This document shows positions 26,779 through 34,819 of a DNA stretch of 64,000 nt, piece by piece. The position numbers and the translations under genes are program-made. Location of the stretch: positions 1-64,000 of the forward strand of contig JAIQEW010000004.1 of NCBI GenBank assembly GCA_020073605.1. The letters run 5' to 3'. The notes below the pieces were generated by a model, which ran no database searches, was not told the origin of the DNA, and saw nothing but the letters and a program-made list of their open reading frames with translations. The first letter of the stretch is position 1, and every line of letters starts with the position of its first letter. Source of the stretch: Terriglobia bacterium (GTDB lineage Bacteria > Acidobacteriota > Terriglobia > Acidiferrales > UBA7541).

Positions 26779-27741
26779 ATGATACTCGCGGGCGATGTCG
26801 GCGGGACAAAGTCGAATCTCGGATTGTTCGACGTGCAGCAGGGAGCGCTGGTCCGCGTCGCCAACAAGCGCTATCCGAGCCGCGATCACAAAGGCCTTGA
26901 AGAGATCGTGAAGGATTTTATCGGCGTCACCGGCGCGAAGGTGACGGCCGCATCGTTCGGAATCGCCGGCCCGGTGGTGGACTACAAGGTTCGCACCGGG
27001 AACCTGCCGTGGGTCATCGATGGAGCGACGCTGGCGAGGCAGCTCGGGCTCGATCGCGTCCGGCTGATGAACGATCTCGAAGCCACGGCTTATGGAATCA
27101 GCGTCATGGGCCCGGGCGATCTCGACACGATTCATGCCGGCGTTCCGGTTCCGCAAGCGCCCCGCGTGGTGATTGCCGCGGGCACGGGATTGGGAGAAGC
27201 CATCCTCTTCTGGGACGGCGCGAAGCACGTGCCGACCGCAACGGAAGGCGGCCACGCCGATTTTGCCCCGCACACGGAGCAGCAGGTGGAGCTCTGGAAA
27301 TTCATCAAAGCCCGAAGTGAGTTTGTCAGCGCCGAACTAGTGCTTTCGGGAAGGGGATTCAGGACGGTGCACGAATTCCTCGACCCGTCGGTCCGCCACC
27401 CGGGCTTTGACGATCCGGCCATCGACCCGGCACCCGGAATCACACGCATGGCGCTTGCGAAGGAGTGTCCCGTGTGCGTGGCCGCGCTGCAGCTCTGGGT
27501 CGAAGTCTACGGCTCCGAAGCGGGAAATCTGGCGTTGCGGACCGTCGCGCGTGGAGGAATCTATGTGGCGGGAGGAATTGCCGTCAAGATCCTGCCGTTG
27601 CTGAAAGATGGACGGTTCGCCGCGGCGGTAAGGCACAAAGAGAAGATGCAGGACTTTCTCGCGCAGGTACCGATTCATGTGGTGCTCGACGAAGAATGCC
27701 CTCTGAAAGGCGCTGCGTACGTGGCATCGAAGGGCCTCTAG
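26779..27741 (+). CDS. glk: Glucokinase
   Basis: 320 residues of the bacterial Glk (Pfam glucokinase) type. It phosphorylates glucose with ATP in the cytoplasm. The ATP-binding motif GDVGGTKSNLGLF starts at residue 5; the sugar-binding LMNDLEATAYG and GTGLGEAIL are in place; the EGGHADFAP motif near 155-163 is a hallmark of this family; GGIAVKIL lies near the end. A GGAGGACCGG stretch serves as ribosome site. It follows zwf directly, giving a two-gene unit for glucose entry into the pentose phosphate pathway. Confidence 0.94.
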   Translation: MILAGDVGGTKSNLGLFDVQQGALVRVANKRYPSRDHKGLEEIVKDFIGVTGAKVTAASFGIAGPVVDYKVRTGNLPWVIDGATLARQLGLDRVRLMNDLEATAYGISVMGPGDLDTIHAGVPVPQAPRVVIAAGTGLGEAILFWDGAKHVPTATEGGHADFAPHTEQQVELWKFIKARSEFVSAELVLSGRGFRTVHEFLDPSVRHPGFDDPAIDPAPGITRMALAKECPVCVAALQLWVEVYGSEAGNLALRTVARGGIYVAGGIAVKILPLLKDGRFAAAVRHKEKMQDFLAQVPIHVVLDEECPLKGAAYVASKGL

Positions 27742-28003
27742 TCCAGCACTCGCTGCAAGCATCGCCGACCATTACCCCGTTACAGTAGTTCCGGTACTCG
27801 ACCTAAGATGCACGCTCAATCGTTTTACACACAAGGGCGCACGGAGTTCGCATCACACCGCGCGATTCTCCATGGATGACATCGTTGCCAGCGTAGCTAA
27901 GTGTTTGATGCTTCGACGGATAGACACTCGTCATGGTCTGGCAGGGGAATTGCCATAGTGCCTCGTTACCCCGGCACGATTGCCGGATGGGAGGCTGAAG
28001 ACT

Positions 28004-28363
28004 ATGAAACGGATTCTCGCTCTCGGTGTTCTGATCTTGGGATGCTCTGTCTCGGCGCATGCCCAAAGTTTTGGTGGATCGATCGGTGGCGCCACCTTAA
28101 CCCCACCAGCTTTCCCATCTCTTGTCAGTATCCCGCCAACACACTTTGCCGTAAGCCGCGTGGGCGGGTCAGATTCCGACTTCATCCCCTCCAGCTTTCG
28201 CTCGTTTGACCAGGCGGTGGCAGAGGGGAAGTCTGTTCTTGCTATTCAGGCAAGGACGCTCGCACAAGCCGCCGAAGAGAACGGCAAGACTCAGAAGGCG
28301 AAGGCCAGATTAGCCATCGTGCAGGACGCTTCGGGTAACGTAATCCTTACGTTCAATAGATAA
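28004..28363 (+). CDS. Small exported protein, function unknown
   Basis: 119 residues from the ATG at 28004, which follows GGGAGG with about 10 bases spacing. A signal peptide (MKRILALGVLILGCSVSAHAQ) is followed by a Gly/Pro/Ser-rich stretch and a short C-terminal domain with KSVLAIQARTLAQAAEENGKTQKAKARLAIVQDASGNVILTF. No family was recognised. It stands alone in a 0.9-kb interval between glk and the converging porin gene. Confidence 0.6.
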   Translation: MKRILALGVLILGCSVSAHAQSFGGSIGGATLTPPAFPSLVSIPPTHFAVSRVGGSDSDFIPSSFRSFDQAVAEGKSVLAIQARTLAQAAEENGKTQKAKARLAIVQDASGNVILTFNR

Positions 28364-28521
28364 GATAGCCTGCCGCGCAGCCGGCGCGGCGTCAGGGCAA
28401 TTTCGCGCCGGCCTCCTGCCTATCGCAATCGAGCTCTTTCGGAGGGAATCCAACCGCAACTGCGTACGCCGGCGTTCCTGCGGGCGACGCCTTTCTCCGC
28501 GCACGCATTTCGGTGTCTCCT

Positions 28522-28568
28522 CAAAATGAAAACAGCCGCCCGGCGGGGTAGGGCGCCGGGCGGCTGTT
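28522..28568 (-). terminator. Rho-independent terminator of the porin gene
   Basis: A perfect 15-bp stem (28531-28545 with 28554-28568) with an 8-base loop is followed on the minus strand by TTTTCATTTT. It lies 55 bases past the porin stop. A smaller hairpin (CGGCTCCG/CGGAGCCG, 28586-28613) lies between them. Confidence 0.85.
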
Positions 28569-28622
28569 CGTGTGCCGCAAAACTGCGGCTCCGCCGGATT
28601 ACCGACGGAGCCGGAAGGAGTG

Positions 28623-30164
28623 TTACTTCGCGTTCGCGCTGCTGAACGAATACACGAAGCTGATCGTCGCCGTATTCTGCTCCTTGACCGACTTCTCGTT
28701 TGAGATGCTCTGATCGAATATCCGGTCGCTCGCGAAGTCATACCGGTACTCCCCGCGAACCAGCAGGCCACTCGTGAGGTTGTACGAATAGGTTCCGGTG
28801 ACTTCCTGAGCCCGGCCGCGATCACCGAAAACCAAGCCAGTGTAGCCCCACGGATCATCGTAGTATTCGTAACGAACCGCGAAGTTGGTCTTGGGGCTAA
28901 GCGTGTACTTTGCATAGCCCGCCACGCCCCACCAGTCAACGGCAGGCGACGGGGGGTCACAAGTGAAGATGACCTGCGGCCTGACGACCGCGGAATCACA
29001 TGACGAGTAGAATCGGGGACCGAACCCATAGTCGCCATTGATCGTGAAGGCCCACTTGGAGTTCGGCGTGTAGGAAATGACGGTGTCGGAGATCTGTTTC
29101 CAGTCGCTGATACTCGCGCCAGTGCTTTCAGAAAACGCGCCAAGTACCGGACCAGCGAAGTAGTTTTCGGTGATGGACCACTTCATGGTTGGCGTGACGG
29201 ACAAGCTGGCGCCATACGTCAAACCGGAGCTCGCACCGATTATCGAACCAGTAAAAACATTTCCCGGAGTGTGGTTGATAATCGTGTTGTTCCAGCCGTT
29301 GACGAGAAAGCCGGTGAGAGCCACCTTGGGGCTGAAGGCATACTTCGCGCTCGCACCAAAGTGGAAGAAGGGAATCGCGTAGTCGAAGAGAAGCCCGCGC
29401 GAATAGTTCCAGTTCGAGCCGCTTTCGATCACCTCCGCGCCCATCGGCGTAACGAACTTGCCGACGGTGACGGTCAAGCCCTTGCCAACCGGGGCCAGAT
29501 AGGACAGGTACGCTTCCTTAAGGAAGAAATTGCTTCCCGCAATACTCCCAAAAGGAGAAGGAGGAAAAGCAAAACCAGAACCAAATCCCGTGTTGTCTGT
29601 GCTATCGATGATTTTCGCAGCGTACCCGTAGCCGGCAGCAATGTGATATCCGAGCCTGCCGTCCGGGGACATCGCATCGGGCGCCTTATCGAGGATCAAC
29701 TCCGCCATGTTGAAGTTGAAGCCGTTCGTAGGTGCCTCGAAGGAGCGTAAACCGGCCTGGTTGTTGAACGGGTGATTGTTGTCGTAGCTGTAGTACACAT
29801 CGCCGAACCCGCTGAGCGTGACGTTGCCCAGCAGACCCGCCAAGCTGATCTTGGCGTCTTCCGCTCGCGACGGCGCACTGCTCGGAGCCGCAGCGGGTAC
29901 GGCAGCCGCGGCTGCGCTCTCGGCCTTTAGCGAAGCGATCTCCTGCTCCAAGAGAGCCATTTGCTTCTCAAGCTCTTCCAAGCGCTGGTCCGACGTGGGC
30001 TGCGCGGCGGCCGGCTGTGTTGCTGCCGGCGCAGCGGGAGCCGGCTGGGCCGCAGCCGTCTCGGACGCGTTGCCCTCCGCTCTTGAGGCTGGTGACCATC
30101 CTAGTGCCAGACCTACTGCCACGATTGCCATGGCCCACCTACTAAAACACTTCATGCGATTCAT
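28623..30164 (-). CDS. Outer-membrane beta-barrel porin with coiled-coil N-terminus
   Basis: 513 residues. A signal peptide (cleaved near SRAEG) is followed by an Ala/Pro/Gln-rich linker and a short coiled coil (QRLEELEKQMALLEQEIASLKAE), then a barrel of amphipathic strands from about residue 110. The repeated pattern of aromatic girdle residues and the terminal strand NTATISFVYSFSSANAK, with a penultimate-region Phe, fit an outer-membrane barrel of the putative beta-barrel porin-2 (OmpL-like) type. Substrate unknown. GGGAGAGG precedes the ATG. The AT-rich 320-base upstream region suggests a regulated promoter. Confidence 0.8.
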   Translation of the reverse strand: MNRMKCFSRWAMAIVAVGLALGWSPASRAEGNASETAAAQPAPAAPAATQPAAAQPTSDQRLEELEKQMALLEQEIASLKAESAAAAAVPAAAPSSAPSRAEDAKISLAGLLGNVTLSGFGDVYYSYDNNHPFNNQAGLRSFEAPTNGFNFNMAELILDKAPDAMSPDGRLGYHIAAGYGYAAKIIDSTDNTGFGSGFAFPPSPFGSIAGSNFFLKEAYLSYLAPVGKGLTVTVGKFVTPMGAEVIESGSNWNYSRGLLFDYAIPFFHFGASAKYAFSPKVALTGFLVNGWNNTIINHTPGNVFTGSIIGASSGLTYGASLSVTPTMKWSITENYFAGPVLGAFSESTGASISDWKQISDTVISYTPNSKWAFTINGDYGFGPRFYSSCDSAVVRPQVIFTCDPPSPAVDWWGVAGYAKYTLSPKTNFAVRYEYYDDPWGYTGLVFGDRGRAQEVTGTYSYNLTSGLLVRGEYRYDFASDRIFDQSISNEKSVKEQNTATISFVYSFSSANAK

Positions 30165-30484
30165 GTGGTTTCCTCTCCCTCCCTACCGCGCTCATATTCG
30201 TCCGTCATGAGTTCGCGGCCTGTAGATACATAGGTGAAAATTTAGTGGAGATAAGATACAAGGCGCAGGCCAAATCGTCCAACTCATTAATTCTATTGGT
30301 CGCATAAGAATAATCACGACATGCACTTACGAAATCTTTAGGCCACCATCCATAGACAGGGAATGGGCTCTAAAGAACACACAAAAAAGGTGTTAGGGCT
30401 TCGTAAGCCGGGGTGTCGAAACCCGGGTTGATGGCCGGATGCTGGGAAAGGGGGGGTGCCTCCGTCCGCTTGGCAAGCTCGCGG
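30165..30484. other. AT-rich gene-free region upstream of the porin
   Basis: About 30220-30390 is markedly more AT-rich than its surroundings, as expected for the porin promoter region on the minus strand. A short palindrome AACCCGGGTT lies at about 30420. No gene was seen. It also contains the end of the kinase transcript. Confidence 0.4.
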
Positions 30485-31381
30485 TTAGCGCTTCACGAAC
30501 AAGAGCATAAGGCCGAAAATGATGGCGGGAATCAAGATCAGCATGATGTAGAACAGGACCCTTCTCCCCTGCGACTTGCGGCGCTTCTTCCAATCCCGCA
30601 ACTCGGGGCGCTCGGCCACCCCCACGTTCTCGGGATGCTGAAGGTCCAGCGCCATCTCATGGGCGTTGGCGTAGCGGTTCTTAGGGTCGCGCTCAAGGGC
30701 CCGATAGACGATCTCCTGCAACTGGGGTGAGATCGAGGGATCGATCTCCCGCGGCGGAATCGGGTTGTTCAGCAGGCGGTCGTTCATAATGGCGAAGGGA
30801 TTGGGCCCCTGGAAAGGAGCCTTTCCAGTCAGCATCTCGTAGAACATGGCGCCCAGGGAGTAGACATCGCTCCGCGCGTCGCCCCGCTTGCCCTTCACCT
30901 GTTCAGGGGAGATGTACTCGGGCGTCCCCATCACCTGCGAAAGCTTCGCAAACGTAAGCCGCCGTGATCCCACCCGTCCGGCGATGCCGAAGTCGATGAG
31001 CTTGATGTGATCGTTCGCGTCAACCATGACGTTCTCAGGCTTCAGGTCGCGATGGACAATGCCGTGGCTGTGAATATAGGCGAGCGCCTCGCAGATCCCG
31101 AGCGTGATCTTGACCGCACGGTCGGACGCCAGTTTCTTCTCATCGTCGAGGATCTGGCGGAGCAGCCGTCCATCGACCCATTCCATCACCATGTAGATCT
31201 GGCTGCGGTCGCCGTCCGCGAATACCTTCATTACGCCGGGATGATCGAGGGCTTTGCCGATTTCCTCCTCGCGTTTGAAGCGATCGGAAAAGACCGGGTC
31301 GCTTTCGATTTCGGGGTGGGGAACCTTGATGGCTACGGGGCGACCGGTGCGCAGATCGGTACCCTTGAAAATCGTGGCCAT
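30485..31381 (-). CDS. Membrane-anchored Ser/Thr protein kinase, true start probably further upstream
   Basis: Hanks-type kinase. From the first ATG it has Lys19 in VAIK, HRDLKPEN at 110-117, DFG at 130-132, GTPEYISPEQ and the DVYSLG motif. One C-terminal membrane helix (about 273-293) leaves the kinase in the cytoplasm. The ATG at 31381 falls inside the glycine-rich loop. The same frame is open upstream to a TAG at 31475-31477 and encodes DHYRIDSVASRSG just before MATIFKG, which completes strand 1 and the loop. No ATG, GTG or TTG exists in that stretch; CTG at 31456, ATT at 31447 or ATC at 31423 are the only candidates. The preceding gene is a PP2C phosphatase in the same frame, so the pair would add and remove phosphate on shared targets. 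Confidence 0.88.
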   Translation of the reverse strand: MATIFKGTDLRTGRPVAIKVPHPEIESDPVFSDRFKREEEIGKALDHPGVMKVFADGDRSQIYMVMEWVDGRLLRQILDDEKKLASDRAVKITLGICEALAYIHSHGIVHRDLKPENVMVDANDHIKLIDFGIAGRVGSRRLTFAKLSQVMGTPEYISPEQVKGKRGDARSDVYSLGAMFYEMLTGKAPFQGPNPFAIMNDRLLNNPIPPREIDPSISPQLQEIVYRALERDPKNRYANAHEMALDLQHPENVGVAERPELRDWKKRRKSQGRRVLFYIMLILIPAIIFGLMLLFVKR

Positions 31382-31492
31382 GCCGCTGCGGGAAGCGACA
31401 CTGTCGATTCGGTAGTGGTCGATTTGGTCGCCGGGGTGAACTGGAATCCTCGTCAGCGCGCGTCTGGCACGGAACTATCGGCGAGCCCTGCG

Positions 31493-32290
31493 TTAAGGGA
31501 GCCTGTAGGGTCGGCCGCGATACATGCCCATGCGTTCGACACTCCGGACGCGGATCAGCTGCAGGCTGATATTATCACTGCCATCGCGGTGGTTGGCAAT
31601 ATCAACCAACTTTCTTGCGGCTGCGGCCAAGTCACCGCCGCGGCTGGTGATGGCGGCCATCTCCGATGCCTCAACCGCACCGTGCAGGCCATCGGAGCAT
31701 AGCAGCAGGACATCCCCCGGAGACACTTGATGTTCGTTGATTTCCACGCTGACAGACAGCTCGCTTCCCAGGGAGCGGCTCAGCATGTGGCGGGTCTCGG
31801 ATTCGGCCGCTTCTTCCTTGGACAGTAGATTCAACTTGACCTGTTCGTTGGCTATGGTGTGATCGCGCGTGAGCAGGACAGCCTGACCGCGACGGATCAG
31901 GTAACAGCGGGAATCGCCGACGTGGGCCACGGCGACGCGATCGTAGCGCAAGGCACAAGCCACGATGGTGGTCGCCATATGCGTGCCCCCCGGCCCGGTT
32001 GAGTGGCCGACATCGAGCACGCGGGTATTGGCATTTTGCACCAGGCGCTTCAACAGCGCGGCCTGCGGCTCTCCGGGTACCGCGTCCCGGAAACCCGCCA
32101 GTACGCTCTCGATCGCCGTGTGTGAGGCGACCTCACCGAAATCGTGGCCGCCCACTCCGTCCGCCACGGCAAACAGCCAGCCGCGACCGCGAGTTTCCTC
32201 CGGCGTTGTTGGGGTGACGTAGCCGAAGCAGTCCTCGTTTCCCTGCCGCACTCGGCCGACGTCAGTAAGCTGCGCGAACTCGACATCCAT
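31493..32290 (-). CDS. PP2C-type Ser/Thr protein phosphatase
   Basis: 265 residues from MDVEFAQLTDVG (alternative ATG at 32368 adds an Ala-rich tail; neither has a clear ribosome site). Metal-binding and catalytic motifs of bacterial PP2C are intact: VRQGNEDCFG, FAVADGVGGHDFGE, HVGDSRCYLIRRG, LLLCSDGL and DGSDNISLQ. It removes phosphate from Ser/Thr in a Mg/Mn-dependent manner. The stop (TAA) is followed 15 bases later by a TAG and then by the kinase frame, all in one reading frame. Proteobacteria have single proteins with this PP2C-kinase-helix order, which suggests this is a split form. Confidence 0.88.
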   Translation of the reverse strand: MDVEFAQLTDVGRVRQGNEDCFGYVTPTTPEETRGRGWLFAVADGVGGHDFGEVASHTAIESVLAGFRDAVPGEPQAALLKRLVQNANTRVLDVGHSTGPGGTHMATTIVACALRYDRVAVAHVGDSRCYLIRRGQAVLLTRDHTIANEQVKLNLLSKEEAAESETRHMLSRSLGSELSVSVEINEHQVSPGDVLLLCSDGLHGAVEASEMAAITSRGGDLAAAARKLVDIANHRDGSDNISLQLIRVRSVERMGMYRGRPYRLP

Positions 32291-32733
32291 AGAGTTTTGG
32301 ACCAAGCGGTAGCCTTGGGCAAGTCCGCCCGCGCTCGCCGCCGCTGCCGCTTGAACGCCTCTGTACATTAGATCATCCCAGCTCGCAAGAAAGGGAGCGC
32401 GAGTCTGCGTCCGCGCCCGATGCTGTAACCGCGCGCGCTCATTCACATTCGGGATCGCGTGCGCGCCTCGCACTGATTATTGGGCAAAAAGCCGCGCTGC
32501 AAGATGCAACGTTTGGATGGCAGGGATAGATGATTCAAATGGCCGCGCAACAAAACTGAAGCATGCTTTCTTGGAGTATTGGGAGGCGCCCGCGAGAACT
32601 TACCTCGGAGGGAGACATGCGCGCGCCGGCAGTTGCCAGATGGCTGGCAAATCACCGGAGACGGCACGGCGACACTTCGCGGAAGGGCGCCCTTGCGCAG
32701 GGCCAGAAAGGATCCGTGTTTGAAACCTCGGAA
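32291..32733. other. Gene-free region (443 bases)
   Basis: Lies between the PP2C start and the stop of the small membrane protein. I found no promoter with both boxes, no strong hairpin and no reading frame that looks coding. If the phosphatase starts at 32368 the gap is shorter. Confidence 0.35.
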
Positions 32734-33150
32734 TCAGGAAGCGTCAGGTTGGACAGATCTCGTCTGCCTGGCGCGAAGCAGGCCGCCGCACCAAGCCGTC
32801 GGGATGGTGAGCACCAGCGTCGCAATCCAATTCCTCAAGGGAGCCACGATCCGGGGGGACATCATGGCCAAGACGGTGAGCGCCACTTGGACCACGCCCA
32901 TAGCCACGGCATGTCGCACCGGGGACCGGCGCGCCAGCCATGCCGTCACGTACCCGCCCGCTGCCACGCACAAGCTCGTGTATGCGAACAGGAACAGACT
33001 TGCCGGCAGGTTGTGGCTTAGCGCGGCCTTGTCCGGCAGCGCGTGGGGGAACACCCGCAGCATTAGGGGATCGGCAACCGCCTCAATCGCGAACGAAGTG
33101 ATCGTCAGCACGACGATCCCGGCCAATACCGCGAGCACGCTTCGAATCAT
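32734..33150 (-). CDS. Small integral membrane protein, function unknown
   Basis: 138 residues from the ATG at 33150 (an ATG at 33192 adds a hydrophilic tail). Four hydrophobic segments are visible: SVLAVLAGIVVLTITSFAI, ASLFLFAYTSLCVAAGGYV, AVAMGVVQVALTVLAMM and NWIATLVLTIPTAWCGG. The C-terminus is short and Arg-rich. The overall pattern resembles small four-helix proteins found widely in acidobacteria. No function is assigned. It is divergent from hisS. Confidence 0.6.
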   Translation of the reverse strand: MIRSVLAVLAGIVVLTITSFAIEAVADPLMLRVFPHALPDKAALSHNLPASLFLFAYTSLCVAAGGYVTAWLARRSPVRHAVAMGVVQVALTVLAMMSPRIVAPLRNWIATLVLTIPTAWCGGLLRARQTRSVQPDAS

Positions 33151-33260
33151 GGCGTGGGAGTCTACCGGAGGTCGCGGCGCCTGTCTTGACAATTCTTGCG
33201 GTGGTAGGGTTCGAGCGGCATCCGGCCTGTCTCAGGCCACTTACCTGCGGGGCGACACCC

Positions 33261-33288
33261 TTGCATCAGCAACGGTGCCTGTTAGTAT
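33261..33288 (+). promoter_or_regulatory. Possible promoter of the hisS operon
   Basis: TTGCAT (33261-33266) and TAGTAT (33283-33288) are separated by 16 bases and lie 38 bases before the hisS ATG, a sensible sigma70-like arrangement. Confidence 0.4.
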
Positions 33289-33325
33289 GTTCCGATGACT
33301 TTTAGAGACTCCGTGCCAGCCGAAA

Positions 33326-34819
33326 ATGACTGAGAAAAGACAATTCAGAGCCATCAAAGGCACGCGCGACATCCTCCCGCCGGATTCCGCGCTGTGGAAC
33401 TGGTTCGAACGGACCGCTCGCGAGGTGTTTGAGACCTACGGATTCCGCGATATTCGCTTGCCCGTCTTCGAGGAAACGGCGCTGTTTGCCCGCTCGATTG
33501 GCGCCGACACGGACGTGGTTTCAAAAGAGATGTACACCTTCGAAGATCGCGAGCAGTTCCGGGTAGCGCATCCGCTGTCCGTGGTCGACGTAATTCTGAT
33601 CGACGAAGCGGTCGCCGAGGCGTGGCAGCACGGCCGAATCCCGCGAACCCCTGCAAACGAAGCGGAAGTGCTCCGGCTGCATGAGGCATGCCGAAATATA
33701 GAACGGGAAGGAATACCGGCGGTGCTGCGATTCCTCGATTCGGTTCGCAATCTCGCCCTGGGTGATTCGCTGACGTTGCGGCCGGAGGCAACGGCGAGTG
33801 TCGCGCGGGCGTACATCGAGCATGGGATGCACACGCTGCCCGGAAACGTGAAGCTCTACTATGTGGGACCCATGTTCCGCCGCGAGCGTCCGCAAAAAGG
33901 GCGCTACCGCCAGTTCTACCAGGTCGGCGCGGAGGTGCTGGGGCAATCCGACGCGCCCGGCATCGACGCCGAAATCCTCGAGATGCTGGTGGTCCTTTTC
34001 GACCGCGTGGGCCTGGCGAAGACCACGCTTTTCGTCAATTCCATCGGGTGCAGGGAGTGCCGCCCGAAATATGTCGAGTTGCTGCGCCAGGAGCTGCTGA
34101 AAGTGAAAGATCATCTCGGGACGGACAGCCAGCGCAGAATTGAGACGAATCCGCTGCGCGTCCTCGATTCGAAGCTGCCCGAAGAGCAGCCCGTCATCGA
34201 GAAATTGCCGCGCATCGCCGATCATCTTTGTGGAGCGTGCCGCCAGCACTTCGCGGAGTTGAAGGACGAGCTGGAACTGCGCGGGATCGCCTACCAGGAG
34301 AACTGGCGCCTCGTCCGCGGCCTCGACTACTACACGCGCACCACCTTTGAAGTAACGGCCGAGGGCCTAGGCTCGCAGAACGCCGTGTGCGGCGGCGGCC
34401 GGTACGACGGCTTGGTCGAATTGCTCGGAGGCCCGCCGACCAAGGGCATCGGCTTCGCGATCGGCACCGACCGAGCGATTTTGTCGCTGCAAGAGGGCCC
34501 AAATCAGCCAAAACTGCCCGGTTTAGCCGTATTTATCGCGTGGATGGGAACCAAGGCGTATCCGACGGCCGTGGCCATCGCGCGGAAGCTCCGCGCCTGC
34601 GGTCTCGCGGTCGAAATTCCGCCCGAGGAGACGAAATTCAAGAAGGCGCTCGGGCTCGCCGACAAACTGGGCGCACGCTACGCGCTCATCATCGGAGAGG
34701 ACGAAGTCGCGTCGGGCACGTACACGCTGAAGAGGCTGGCCGACGCCGAGCAGAAGAAGCTCAACGAGAGCGACTTGCTCGAATATCTCGAATCGGAACG
34801 AAGAGGCTCAGGTGCTTGA
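33326..34819 (+). CDS. hisS: Histidyl-tRNA synthetase with an internal insertion
   Basis: 497 residues against the usual 420 or so. It charges tRNA-His with histidine. Class II motifs are clear: KGTRDILPPDS at the start, motif 2 with YYVGPMFRRERPQKGRYRQFYQVGAEVLG, the HisA peptide RGLDYYTRTTFE, GGGRYDGLVE and a C-terminal anticodon-binding domain. The normal FEDR-x-G-D-SLTLRPE segment is broken by about 70 extra residues (about 76-146), after which GDSLTLRPEATAS resumes in frame. The insertion is Glu/Arg/Leu-rich and probably helical. The aspS start overlaps the stop by 8 bases. Confidence 0.95.
   Translation: MTEKRQFRAIKGTRDILPPDSALWNWFERTAREVFETYGFRDIRLPVFEETALFARSIGADTDVVSKEMYTFEDREQFRVAHPLSVVDVILIDEAVAEAWQHGRIPRTPANEAEVLRLHEACRNIEREGIPAVLRFLDSVRNLALGDSLTLRPEATASVARAYIEHGMHTLPGNVKLYYVGPMFRRERPQKGRYRQFYQVGAEVLGQSDAPGIDAEILEMLVVLFDRVGLAKTTLFVNSIGCRECRPKYVELLRQELLKVKDHLGTDSQRRIETNPLRVLDSKLPEEQPVIEKLPRIADHLCGACRQHFAELKDELELRGIAYQENWRLVRGLDYYTRTTFEVTAEGLGSQNAVCGGGRYDGLVELLGGPPTKGIGFAIGTDRAILSLQEGPNQPKLPGLAVFIAWMGTKAYPTAVAIARKLRACGLAVEIPPEETKFKKALGLADKLGARYALIIGEDEVASGTYTLKRLADAEQKKLNESDLLEYLESERRGSGA

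Noticed and set aside
31376-31495. Frameshift between phosphatase and kinase
   Set aside because: Both genes are in the same frame; the separation is by stop codons, so no frameshift is needed.
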